NCBI RefSeq assembly: GCF_002220095.1
Contig: NZ_CP022372.1
Location: 282,501-346,500, forward strand
Origin: Bosea sp. AS-1
Lineage (GTDB): Bacteria; Pseudomonadota; Alphaproteobacteria; Rhizobiales; Beijerinckiaceae
DNA: 64,000 bases
Reading direction: 5' to 3'
Made by a program: the position numbers and the translations under genes. Shown here one piece after another: positions 45,735 through 53,980 of this stretch. Each line of letters begins with the position of its first letter. Position 1 is the stretch's first letter. The notes beneath the pieces were generated by a model. The model ran no database searches. It was not told where the DNA came from and was given only the letters and a program-made list of their open reading frames with translations.

Positions 45735-46664
45735 TCAAGGCAAGGTGGCGAGGCGCTCGATCATCCGCTCGAACAGCTCATGGGCCTTCACGGCCGAGAC
45801 GACATGGGCGTTGGGTGCCTGTTTGAGACGGTTGTTCCAGTCGATGGTGGTGCGCCCGCGCAGCGGGCCGTCGCCGGTCTCGACCGCGACGAAGCAGTCG
45901 CGTCCCTCGAACAGCTCCGGCCAGAGCAGCCAGGCGATGACGCAGGGGTCGTGCATCGGATGCCCGTCGCTACCGAGACCACCGGGGCGGGGCCGGGTGA
46001 GCATGCCGTGGACGGCCCTGCCGGCAGCATTGCCGAGCGCGCCGATGCGGGCGATCTGGTCGTGGCTGGCAATGGCTTGCAGTGTGACGCCGAGGCCGAA
46101 CATTACGATCGGCTGGCCGCAGCCGAAGACGACCGCCGCGGCATGCGGGTCGACATAGGCGTTGAATTCGGCGGCCGGCGTGATGTTGCCGAGCCCGATC
46201 GCGCCGCCCATCAGCACGATGCGTTTCACCCTGGGCAGAATGTCGGGGGCAAGGCGGAATGCCAAAGCCAGATTGGTCAATGGCCCGAGCGGGCAGAGCG
46301 TGATGCCGCCCTCGGGTGCGGCGCGGCAGAGATCGATGATCGCCTGCACGGCGTGGCCCGGTGCGGCTTCGCTGGCTGGAGCGGGGAGGTTCGCGCCTGC
46401 GAGGCCGTCTGGGCCGCAGACGAATTCGGCGGTTTCGAGCGGGAGGAGGAGCGGCCCCTCCGCGCCGCAATAGACCGGAACATCGCCACGCTTGCCGAGG
46501 TCACGGATGCGCAGGGCATTCGCCGTGGTCTGCGTGACCGGGACATTGCCGGCGACGGTGGTGATCGCCTTGAGATCGATTTCGCTCGCGCTGGCGAAAG
46601 CGAGGAGCAGCGCGACGGCGTCGTCCTGCCCCGGATCGGTGTCGATGACGATGGTTTCGCGCAT
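45735..46664 (-). CDS. inosine-uridine-preferring nucleoside hydrolase
   Basis: A 309-residue IUNH-fold enzyme that splits nucleosides into ribose and base. The calcium-binding N-terminus IVIDTDPGQDDAVALLLA is intact; AITTVAGNVPVTQT, CPLGPLTNLALA, LMGGAIGLGNITPAAEFNAYVDPHAA and MHDPCVIAW are typical. No signal peptide, so it acts in the cytosol. Its ATG overlaps the stop of the ABC ATPase gene by 1 nt (TGATG). This places it after import of a nucleoside or sugar and suggests that the operon scavenges nucleosides. Confidence 0.9.
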   Translation of the reverse strand: MRETIVIDTDPGQDDAVALLLAFASASEIDLKAITTVAGNVPVTQTTANALRIRDLGKRGDVPVYCGAEGPLLLPLETAEFVCGPDGLAGANLPAPASEAAPGHAVQAIIDLCRAAPEGGITLCPLGPLTNLALAFRLAPDILPRVKRIVLMGGAIGLGNITPAAEFNAYVDPHAAAVVFGCGQPIVMFGLGVTLQAIASHDQIARIGALGNAAGRAVHGMLTRPRPGGLGSDGHPMHDPCVIAWLLWPELFEGRDCFVAVETGDGPLRGRTTIDWNNRLKQAPNAHVVSAVKAHELFERMIERLATLP

Positions 46665-47428
46665 CAGGCCGCCTTGGCGTTGCCGGCCATGATCATATGG
46701 GCAATGTCGTCAGCGGTCAGGTCGCCGAGAGGCCGGTCGACGTATTTGCGGCCCGTGCCCATGATCACGACGCGGTCTGCCAGCGCCACGACGTCGCGCA
46801 TGTTGTGGCTGATCAGGATGACGGTGCGGCCATCCGCCTTGAGTTTGCGGATGAGGTCGAGGACGAGCGCGCTCTCCTTGACGCCGAGCGCCGCCGTCGG
46901 CTCGTCCATGATGATGATCTCAGCATTCCAGCGCAGCGCGCGCGAGATCGCGACCGCCTGGCGCTGGCCGCCCGAGAGCCGCTCGACGGGCCGGGTCATG
47001 TCGGTGACGGCGGCGGAGAGCTGCGAAAGGTAGCGCTGCGATTCAGCGAGCATCTTCCTCTTGTCGAGGACGCGCAGGAAGGGCAGCAGGACCGGCTTCG
47101 TCAGCTCCGAACCCATGAAGACGTTCTGGGCGATGGAGAGGCGCGGGGCCAGCGCCAGATCCTGGTAGATCGTCGCGACGCCATGGCTAAGCGCGTCATG
47201 CGGCGAGCCGAAGACGACTGGCTTTCCCCGCATGCTGATGGTGCCGCTGGTCGCCTCCTCAGCGCCTGAGATCACCTTGATCAGGCTCGACTTGCCTGCG
47301 CCGTTGTCGCCGCACAGCGCGACCACCTCGCCAGGGAAAATGTCGAGATCGACTTCGCGCACGGCGACGACGGCACCGTAGCTCTTGCCGATGCCGCGCA
47401 GCGAGAGGAGAGGGGTGGGATCGGTCAT
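46664..47428 (-). CDS. sugar-type ABC importer ATPase
   Basis: A 254-residue ABC ATPase of the sugar class, but single-domain rather than the double RbsA form. Walker A is GDNGAGKSS, signature LSGGQRQAVAISRAL, Walker B IIIMDEPTAALG and the H-loop ISHNMRDV. DPTPLLSLRGIGKSYGAVVAV is the usual start. ATG 47428 is preferred because the more upstream starts (47464/47467) fall inside a strong hairpin. It pairs with the binding protein and single permease upstream. The ALGVKE D-loop segment matches Ara/Xyl-type members. Confidence 0.88.
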   Translation of the reverse strand: MTDPTPLLSLRGIGKSYGAVVAVREVDLDIFPGEVVALCGDNGAGKSSLIKVISGAEEATSGTISMRGKPVVFGSPHDALSHGVATIYQDLALAPRLSIAQNVFMGSELTKPVLLPFLRVLDKRKMLAESQRYLSQLSAAVTDMTRPVERLSGGQRQAVAISRALRWNAEIIIMDEPTAALGVKESALVLDLIRKLKADGRTVILISHNMRDVVALADRVVIMGTGRKYVDRPLGDLTADDIAHMIMAGNAKAA

Positions 47429-47460
47429 GGCCTGCCCATCAGAATGGTCGGTGCGGTCAG

Positions 47461-47503
47461 CCATCATGCTCGGGTCGCGCAGGATGCTGCCCGAGCATGA
47501 TGG
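47461..47503 (-). other. intercistronic hairpin after sugar-binding protein gene
   Basis: A perfect 14-bp stem, CCATCATGCTCGGG (47461-47474) pairing with CCCGAGCATGATGG (47490-47503), with a 15-nt loop, begins 8 nt after the binding-protein stop and 32 nt before the ATPase start. No U-tract follows. Such hairpins after binding-protein genes usually protect the 5' mRNA from 3' exonucleases or reduce read-through, keeping binding protein in excess over the ATPase. Confidence 0.8.
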
Positions 47504-47510
47504 CGCACGC

Positions 47511-48455
47511 TCACTTCTTCAAAAACTGCTGGACGTTGTTCTTGTCGACCAGCACTGCGTCCATGAAGAGATAGGGGCCGCTCGCCACGGTCTCCTTCGG
47601 CTTCTTGTCGACGACGATGGTCTGGATCGCGTCGACCGCTTTCTTGCCCATTTCCTCGAAGGGAATCGACACAGTTGCCATGAAGGTCGAGTTCGGATCG
47701 GCGATGCGCTCGTAGCTCTCCTGGCCGCCATCAACCGAGACAAGCGGGATTTCGCCCTTCTTCACACCCTGAGCTTGCAGCAGGTCATCGATGATGTAGG
47801 CCTGCCCGTCGAAGGACGCCCAGATGCCGTTGACCTTGCCCTGATTCTGCAGGAGCAGCGCCTGCATGCCGGAGCGGACATCGTCGCGCCAGCTCTGGGT
47901 GCGGGCCATCGAGAACTTGCCGATGTCCTTCACGGCCTGGTTCTCGGCCAGGACCACGTCGAGGATCTTACCGCGGATGCGCGAGGCGACGTTGAGGTCG
48001 AAGCGGGCCGTCAGGATATTGCCCTGATAGCCGAGCTGGCCGAGCAGATAGAGGGCTGCATCGGCGCCGATCTTGTATTCGTTCGACTGGATGTCGAAGA
48101 GCGCATGCGGGCTCGAACCGGACTGCACGGTGATGACCGGAATCTTGGCGTCCTTGGCCGCCTTGAACTGGGCGTCGGCCTCGACCGGCTTGCCCATGGC
48201 GATGATGATGGCATCCACCTTCTTGGCGATCAGCGCGTCGAACTGCTCGGCATGCTTGGGCAGCGCGCCTTCCGAGTTCAGCAGCGTGACGTTCCAGCCC
48301 TTGGCCTTGGCAGCGGCCGCCGCCGCATTGGCGACGCGGGCATGCGTCTCCGAGGTGAACTGGAAACCGATGATGCCGAGCTCAAAGGCGCCGGCAGACT
48401 GGCCGAACGCCAGCAGTGCCGCAGCCGCGACCAGCATTTTTCGCAAACCGAACAT
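47511..48455 (-). CDS. sugar ABC transporter substrate-binding protein
   Basis: A 314-residue periplasmic binding protein of the ribose/galactose class (PBP1-type). A Sec signal MFGLRKMLVAAAALLAFGQ ending at AGA (about 23 residues) is followed by FELGIIGFQFTSETHARVANA; the hinge/ligand regions include KKVDAIIIAMGKPVEADAQ, GIWASFDGQAYIIDDLL and VSVDGGQESY. It has no lipobox. It feeds the adjacent single permease and ATPase. The ligand is a sugar, polyol or nucleoside; the nearby kinase, dehydrogenase and nucleoside hydrolase favour the last two. Confidence 0.9.
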   Translation of the reverse strand: MFGLRKMLVAAAALLAFGQSAGAFELGIIGFQFTSETHARVANAAAAAAKAKGWNVTLLNSEGALPKHAEQFDALIAKKVDAIIIAMGKPVEADAQFKAAKDAKIPVITVQSGSSPHALFDIQSNEYKIGADAALYLLGQLGYQGNILTARFDLNVASRIRGKILDVVLAENQAVKDIGKFSMARTQSWRDDVRSGMQALLLQNQGKVNGIWASFDGQAYIIDDLLQAQGVKKGEIPLVSVDGGQESYERIADPNSTFMATVSIPFEEMGKKAVDAIQTIVVDKKPKETVASGPYLFMDAVLVDKNNVQQFLKK

Positions 48456-48491
48456 GTGAACTCCCCTCTGTCGCTTCTTCGAACCTGAATT

Positions 48492-49448
48492 TCAGACCTT
48501 GAACGCCACTTTCCGGATCGCGCTGGCCGAAAAGGCGACGGAGCCGATCATGATCGCGCCGAGCATGATGTCCTGAACGTAATAGGCAGCCCCGAGCAGC
48601 ACCAAGCCGTTGCCGAGCACCTTCAGCACCAGCGCCGCAAAGACCGTGCCGGGCACGTTCGGCTTGCCGGGTTCGAACATCGTCATGCCAAGCAGCACGG
48701 TCGCAATGGCATAGAGCAGGTAGTCGCCCGCCATGTTGGGAGCGGCAGACGAGAGGTTGGCGGCGAGCAGCACTGCCATGATGCTGGCGAAGACGCTCGC
48801 GAGCAGCAGGCCGATGCGCTTCATCCGCGCCGTGGCGATGCCGGCGAGCCGCGCTGCCTCGTCCGCCTCGCCGGTCGCGACCATATGGGCGCCGGTGCGG
48901 GTCCATTTGATCAGCCCCCAAGCGAAGAGCGTGGCGCCCATGAGCCAGAGCACGAGATTGGGGATGCCGAAGGTATAGCCACGCGCCAGCCCGGTGAACT
49001 GGGTCGGCCAGCGGCCGACGAAGGCGACGCCCTGGGTGATCATGAAGGCACAGCCGCGCGCGATGGCGCCAGTGCTCAGTGTCATGATCAGCGAGGGAAT
49101 GCGCAGCCGCGTTACGCCGAAGCCGTTGAGGGAACCGAACACGATGCCGACGGCCAAAGCTGCTGCGACCGCCACGGCCGGCGGATAATGCAGGTGGACC
49201 AGCCAGCCGCAGACGACTGCCGCGAGGCTTGCGACCTCGGCGACGGAAAGATCGAGTTCCGCCACGGTGAAGGCGAGGGTGAAGCCGAGCGCCAGGATGG
49301 CGAGGAAGCTCGTATCCTTCAGCACGTTGATGATGTTGGTCGTCGTGGCGAAGTTCGGCGCGAAGACCAGGAAGAACAGGATCAGCGCCAGCCCGGCCAT
49401 CGCCGTGCCGTAGCGGCCGATCAATTCGCGCAGGTGGAGGCCCCCCAT
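48492..49448 (-). CDS. sugar ABC transporter permease (RbsC-like)
   Basis: A 318-residue inner-membrane permease with about eight to ten helices. It resembles the BPD_transp_2/RbsC family: FTVAELDLSVAEVASLAAVV, an AVGIVFGSLNGFGVTRLRIPSLIMTLST stretch, and ATGEADEAARLAGIATARMKR, the last matching the EAA-like cytoplasmic loop that contacts the ATPase. It lies 36 nt upstream of the binding-protein gene and 5 nt downstream of the SDR gene. One permease gene is present, so it should form a homodimer. Confidence 0.92.
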   Translation of the reverse strand: MGGLHLRELIGRYGTAMAGLALILFFLVFAPNFATTTNIINVLKDTSFLAILALGFTLAFTVAELDLSVAEVASLAAVVCGWLVHLHYPPAVAVAAALAVGIVFGSLNGFGVTRLRIPSLIMTLSTGAIARGCAFMITQGVAFVGRWPTQFTGLARGYTFGIPNLVLWLMGATLFAWGLIKWTRTGAHMVATGEADEAARLAGIATARMKRIGLLLASVFASIMAVLLAANLSSAAPNMAGDYLLYAIATVLLGMTMFEPGKPNVPGTVFAALVLKVLGNGLVLLGAAYYVQDIMLGAIMIGSVAFSASAIRKVAFKV

Positions 49449-49453
49449 CCGGC

Positions 49454-50275
49454 TCAGGCCCCTTTCGCGATGGTGGAGATCGGCGACAGGATCTCGATGC
49501 CGCCGGTGATCGGGATCAGCGCGCCGGTGACGAAGGCGGCGCCTTCCGAAAGCAGGAATGCGATCACGTTGGCGACATCCTCAGGCCGTCCCAGTCTCCC
49601 CAGCGGCGTCCGCTGCGCTGCGCCCTCGACCAGCGCGTTGAACTGCTGGGCGAATCCGTTGCGCACCATTGGCGTATCGATGATGCCGGGCGCAACTGCA
49701 TTCACGCGGATTCCATGCGGGCCGAGCTGTTGCGCCATGCCGTAGGTCAGGGTCGCGACGCCGCCCTTGGCAGAGCCATAAGCGAGATTGGCGCCGCCAT
49801 TGCTATGGGCGATCGAGGAGATATGGACGATGGCGCCGCCGTCTCCCTGCGCGATCATCTGCCGTGCGGCGGCCTTCGACATACGGAAAACGGCCGAAAG
49901 GTTGAGGTCGACGAGCCTGTCCCATTCCTCATCCTCCATCTCGACCATCGGTACCGGGCGCGAGGCACCGGCGCCCGTCACGAGATGATCGAGGCGGCCA
50001 TAGGTCTTGACGGTGAGATCGACGAGGATGCGAGCGAAGTCGCGCTCCCGCAGATCGGCGGCGAGCGCGACGGCTTGGCCACCGGCAGCCGCGACCTCGG
50101 CTGCGACAGCATCAAGGCCGGGCTGGTCGAGCCCGGACAGTACGAGACGGTGCCCGGCGCGTGCGAGGATCGCCGCCAGCGCGCCGACGATACCACCGGA
50201 GGCCCCGGTCAGAAGCGTGACGGGGGCTTGTCCATTGCGCGTGCTCGTGACGGGATCGGAGGGGGTGGCGGTCAT
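49454..50275 (-). CDS. short-chain dehydrogenase/reductase
   Basis: A 273-residue classical-type SDR. The dinucleotide loop is TGASGGIVG, in which the third glycine of the usual TGxxxGIG is valine, a possible sign of altered cofactor binding. The catalytic Ser/Tyr/Lys are in HISSIAHSN and YGSAKGG. The C-terminal GAAFVTGALIPITGG matches the family. It probably oxidises a sugar or polyol delivered by the neighbouring importer. The start lies 12 nt after the FGGY kinase stop. The first 18 residues are an unconserved extension. Confidence 0.9.
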   Translation of the reverse strand: MTATPSDPVTSTRNGQAPVTLLTGASGGIVGALAAILARAGHRLVLSGLDQPGLDAVAAEVAAAGGQAVALAADLRERDFARILVDLTVKTYGRLDHLVTGAGASRPVPMVEMEDEEWDRLVDLNLSAVFRMSKAAARQMIAQGDGGAIVHISSIAHSNGGANLAYGSAKGGVATLTYGMAQQLGPHGIRVNAVAPGIIDTPMVRNGFAQQFNALVEGAAQRTPLGRLGRPEDVANVIAFLLSEGAAFVTGALIPITGGIEILSPISTIAKGA

Positions 50276-50287
50276 GAAGCGAGTTCC

Positions 50288-51814
50288 TCAAGGAGCTGTC
50301 CCGGCGCCAGCGAGCCCCGGCAACGGGCCGGGATTCTGCGCCAGAGCGGCAAGGTCGGCCGAGATCGGTGCGAGCACCTGCTCGCTGCGCCGGAAGAGCG
50401 CGTAAAGCGTGTCATAGGCGGCCTTCCGGGCCGGATCGGGCTCATAACGCCGGGCGATACCGACGAGCGCATCCTGTGCGGCGGCGAGCGATGCGAAATG
50501 GCCGAGCCCGGTCCAGGCGATGATCGCGGCGCCGAGCAGGCCGGGTTCCCTGGCGTTGCCGACGATGACGGGGCGGCCACAGAGATCGGCCTTGATCTGG
50601 GCCCAGACCGAATTCGCAGCGGCGCCGCCTCCGAAACGGATCTCGTCGACCGGACGGCCGAGCGCTGCCTCCGCCCGTTCCAGCACGATGCGATTGAGGC
50701 AGGCGACGCCTTCCAGCACGGCATAGGCGAGGTCGGTCGGTCCATGCTGGCGATTGAGCCCGATGAAGGCGCCGCGCAGGTTCGGATTCCAGTAGGGCAC
50801 GCGCTCGCCCTGGAGATAGGGCAGAAAGAGCAGAGGCTGCGGATGGCGACGCCCCGCGAGCAGCCTCTCGATATGCTCGCCGACACTGCCTTCACCACCG
50901 AGCAGGCCCGACAGCCAGGTGGCGGTATCGGCGCCGTTCTGGCTCGGCCCGCCGAGATGCCAGAAACCGCCCCAGTCGACCGTGATCAGGCCTTCGACCT
51001 CGATATCCTCCGGGCCGAGCACGCCCAGAACCTCGGTGGTCCCCGAAATATTGTAGGCGTAGCCCGTCCGCAGAGCGCCGAGGCCGGCGACCGCCGCCCA
51101 GGTATCGTTGCAGCCACAGAAGACGGGCAGGCCGGCGAGGCGGTCGAGCGGGGCAGGCAAGCCTGCTCGAACCGGATCGACGCGATCGTTCGGCTCAAGC
51201 AGCGTGGGGATGACGGAGGACGACAGTCCGAGCGCTGTCAGGGCGGAGTCATCACCATCCGGTCGTGCGCAGGCGACGAGGCGCGCCATCGAAACCGGGT
51301 CGCTCACTTGCCGGCCAGTCAGCCGGAAGTTGAGATAGTCCTTGGGCTCGAGCACGCGAGCGAGTTCGCGGAAATGCTCCGGCTCGGCCTGTGCGAGCCA
51401 GGCGAGGCGCGCCAGCGGGTGAAAGGCGTTGATGCGGGCTGCTTCGAGGTGCGTGCCCAGTTTCCCGCGCAAGCCTGTGGCAACGACCTCGGCGCGGGCA
51501 TCCTTCCAGGTCAGGGCGGGGCGAAGCTCGCGGCCGTCATGCCCGAGGAAGATCTGTGTGCGCGTGACCCCGCAGACGGCGATGCCTTCGATCTCGGAGA
51601 ACAGGCCGGGCTCGTCCTGCGCGAGCCGGCCCGCGGCCTGGAGCAGCAGCTCCCACCAGGCTTCCGCCGTCACCTCGGAACGATCGAGGTGGTCGTCCAG
51701 CGCGGGGCCGGCAACGGCATGCTCGGCGCGCGTTTCGCCGTGCCGGTCGATCAGCGCGGCGCGAAAGCTGCTGCCGCCGAGATCGCAGGCGAGAACGACA
51801 CTCATCGGACGCAT
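50288..51814 (-). CDS. FGGY-family carbohydrate kinase
   Basis: A 508-residue sugar kinase. FGGY_N is marked by VVLACDLGGSSFRAALID and TWKDARAEVV; the central ISGTTEVLG and FLPYLQGERVPYWNPNLRGAF are typical. FGGY_C has EIRFGGGAAANSVWAQIKAD and the GLLGAAIIA segment. It phosphorylates a keto-sugar or polyol; xylulose, ribulose, ribitol or erythritol are all possible. Two start codons, 51814 and 51805, are usable. It opens the kinase-SDR-ABC-hydrolase run; a 122-nt gap separates it from the Gfo/Idh/MocA genes upstream. Confidence 0.9.
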   Translation of the reverse strand: MRPMSVVLACDLGGSSFRAALIDRHGETRAEHAVAGPALDDHLDRSEVTAEAWWELLLQAAGRLAQDEPGLFSEIEGIAVCGVTRTQIFLGHDGRELRPALTWKDARAEVVATGLRGKLGTHLEAARINAFHPLARLAWLAQAEPEHFRELARVLEPKDYLNFRLTGRQVSDPVSMARLVACARPDGDDSALTALGLSSSVIPTLLEPNDRVDPVRAGLPAPLDRLAGLPVFCGCNDTWAAVAGLGALRTGYAYNISGTTEVLGVLGPEDIEVEGLITVDWGGFWHLGGPSQNGADTATWLSGLLGGEGSVGEHIERLLAGRRHPQPLLFLPYLQGERVPYWNPNLRGAFIGLNRQHGPTDLAYAVLEGVACLNRIVLERAEAALGRPVDEIRFGGGAAANSVWAQIKADLCGRPVIVGNAREPGLLGAAIIAWTGLGHFASLAAAQDALVGIARRYEPDPARKAAYDTLYALFRRSEQVLAPISADLAALAQNPGPLPGLAGAGTAP

Positions 51815-51936
51815 CCGAAGCGGTCGGACGCGCGTCTGTCGGAGCTGATGGGGGTGCAGTGGCGGTTCACGAAACGACTTTCAGGCATCGTCCCTTGGAG
51901 CGCCGGAATCCGCCGGGAAGTCAAGAACCGCCGAGC

Positions 51937-52947
51937 TCAGGTGCTCTGCCGCGCGGCCCGCAGGATGTCGTCGACGAGCTTCTGCGAGGCCAGAGCCTCC
52001 TCGCCGGTGACGATCGGGTCGCGACCCTGCTCGATCGCATCGAGGAAATCGGCGATGACGGCACGGTGGGCGTCGTGCGGGAAGTCCATGATGTTGGCGC
52101 CGCTGCCGGTCGAGCCTTCCGCCTCGACGATCTCCTCGCGCCCATCGAGAAAGGCGAGGCTGAGCCGCCCGCCGATCAGCGACGCGAATCCCTTGGTGCC
52201 GGTGATCTCGATGCGCTCGGGATAGCCGGGATAGGCGGCGGTGGTGGTGATGAGGGTCGCCGGCGCGCCGCTACCGGTTTCGAGCAGAGCGGAGACATAG
52301 TCCTCCGTCTCCATCCGATGCAGCGCGGTGGTGCGGGCCTGTGCGGCCACAACCTTCGAGACGCCGACGAGCGAGCGGAACAGGTCGAGCGAATGGATCG
52401 CCTGCGTCAGCAGCACGCCGCCGCCGTCGCGAGCGAGCGTGCCGCGGCCCGGTTCGTCGTAATAGCTCTGCGGGCGCCACCAGGGCACGTTGAGGAAGGC
52501 GGCCTCGATGCTGCCGAGCTCGCCGGAGTCCAGCGCTGCCTTGAGCCGCAGGCTCGCCGGCCGGAAGCGATGCTGCAGCGTGACGCCGAAGGTCCTCCCG
52601 GTACGGCGGGCGGTGTCGACGAGACGCTGACCGCGCTCGCTGGTCAGTTCCAGCGGCTTTTCGACAAGGACATGCTTGCCGGCCTCGAGGCAGAATGCCG
52701 AGACGTCGAGATGGCTCGATGGTGGCGTCAGCACGATGACGGCGTCGACGGCGGGATCGGTCAGAACCGCGTCGAGATCGGTTGTGGTCGGGAAGGGGAA
52801 CTGCGCGGCATAGGCCTTGGCGCGATCGGCCGTGCGGCTCAGCGCCCAGCGAACCTCGGCGCGGTCCGCGAGGTCGAGCAGGCTTTTCGAATGCGGCAGC
52901 GAGGCGGGGCCGAGGCCGATGATGGCGATGCCGAGCTTGCGTGTCAT
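51937..52947 (-). CDS. Gfo/Idh/MocA-family oxidoreductase (1)
   Basis: A 336-residue NAD(P)-dependent sugar/inositol dehydrogenase. The Rossmann start is LGIAIIGLGPASLPHSKSLLD; GKHVLVEKPLELTSE carries the conserved EKP motif, and a GGGVLLTQAIHSLDLFRSL segment holds the catalytic histidine/aspartate region. The start has a GAGGAG site. It follows a second, distantly related member by 9 nt, so both come from one transcript. Such pairs often interconvert keto and hydroxyl groups on sugars during multi-step catabolism. Confidence 0.9.
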   Translation of the reverse strand: MTRKLGIAIIGLGPASLPHSKSLLDLADRAEVRWALSRTADRAKAYAAQFPFPTTTDLDAVLTDPAVDAVIVLTPPSSHLDVSAFCLEAGKHVLVEKPLELTSERGQRLVDTARRTGRTFGVTLQHRFRPASLRLKAALDSGELGSIEAAFLNVPWWRPQSYYDEPGRGTLARDGGGVLLTQAIHSLDLFRSLVGVSKVVAAQARTTALHRMETEDYVSALLETGSGAPATLITTTAAYPGYPERIEITGTKGFASLIGGRLSLAFLDGREEIVEAEGSTGSGANIMDFPHDAHRAVIADFLDAIEQGRDPIVTGEEALASQKLVDDILRAARQST

Positions 52948-52956
52948 GACGGCTCC

Positions 52957-53979
52957 TCAGGGGCGCGCTTCAGGCCGCGCTGGCAACCATGTGGCCTTCG
53001 CCTGAGCTTCGAGCGCGAGGCGGCAAACAGTGAAGGTGTGGCGCTGGCCGACGGCGGTTTCGCTGCGGGCGCCGATATCCGCGATCAGGTCACGGAAATA
53101 GGTCAGCGGCTCGCGCGAGGCGTCGATATGACGTGTGCCGGTTCTGTCGACGAGGAAGACGTGGTCGGTGCCGGACCGGCCGGCGATGTCGACATATTTG
53201 CGCAGCTCGATGGTGCCCTCGGTGCCAAGGATGGTCAGGCGCCCGTCGCCCCATGTCGGCAGACCGTCGGCGGTGAACCAGTCGACGCGGATATAGCCGC
53301 CGGCCTTGTCGCTGCGCAGCAGGATCTCGCCGAAATCCTCGAAATCAGGGAAATCCGAGCCGCCGAAATGGCCGACGCCGGAGGCGACGATTTCGGCATC
53401 GTCCGAGCCGGTGAAGTGCAGGAACTGGTCGATCTGGTGAGAGGCGATGTCGGTCAGGATGCCGCCATAGTGGCGCTTGTCGAAGAACCAGTCCGGGCGG
53501 ATCGCGCGGTTGAAGCGGTGCGGGCCGAGCCCGAGCGTCTGGACGACACGGCCGATCGCGCCGTCGGCAATCAATTTGCCGGCTATGATAGTCGCGGGGA
53601 CGATGAAGCGCTCGGAAAAGCAGACCGAGAAGATGCGGCCGGTTTCCGCAACCGCTTGCTCGACCGCGGCGAGCTGGTCGAAATCGGTGACGCCCGGCTT
53701 GTCGACCATGACATCCTTGCCGGCCCGCATGGCCCGGACGGCGATGGCGGCGCGTTCGGCGGGGATGGCGGCGCAGAGGATGAGGTCGATCGACGGATCG
53801 TCGATCAGCCTGTCCGCCGTGCTTTCCGGCAAGGTCGGAAAGCGCTCGCGGAATCCGGCGAGCACCCGCTCGTCGCTGGTCGCGGGATCGAAGCCGACGC
53901 AGCTCGCGCCGGCTTCGAGAAGACCACCGACCATATGGTAGATATGGCGGTGGTCGAGGCCGATGGCCGCAAAGCGCAT
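52957..53979 (-). CDS. Gfo/Idh/MocA-family oxidoreductase (2)
   Basis: A 340-residue protein of the same family with an unusual N-terminus, MRFAAIGLDHRHIYHMVGGLL, in which the usual GxGxxG is replaced by GLDHRH. The EKP-type motif is VMVDKPGVTDF, and YGGILTDIASHQIDQFLHFTGS holds the catalytic region. Altered nucleotide loops like this occur in a subgroup of sugar dehydrogenases. It lies 1 nt after the stop of the solute-binding-protein gene and 9 nt before the other family member. Confidence 0.87.
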   Translation of the reverse strand: MRFAAIGLDHRHIYHMVGGLLEAGASCVGFDPATSDERVLAGFRERFPTLPESTADRLIDDPSIDLILCAAIPAERAAIAVRAMRAGKDVMVDKPGVTDFDQLAAVEQAVAETGRIFSVCFSERFIVPATIIAGKLIADGAIGRVVQTLGLGPHRFNRAIRPDWFFDKRHYGGILTDIASHQIDQFLHFTGSDDAEIVASGVGHFGGSDFPDFEDFGEILLRSDKAGGYIRVDWFTADGLPTWGDGRLTILGTEGTIELRKYVDIAGRSGTDHVFLVDRTGTRHIDASREPLTYFRDLIADIGARSETAVGQRHTFTVCRLALEAQAKATWLPARPEARP

Positions 53980-53980
53980 G

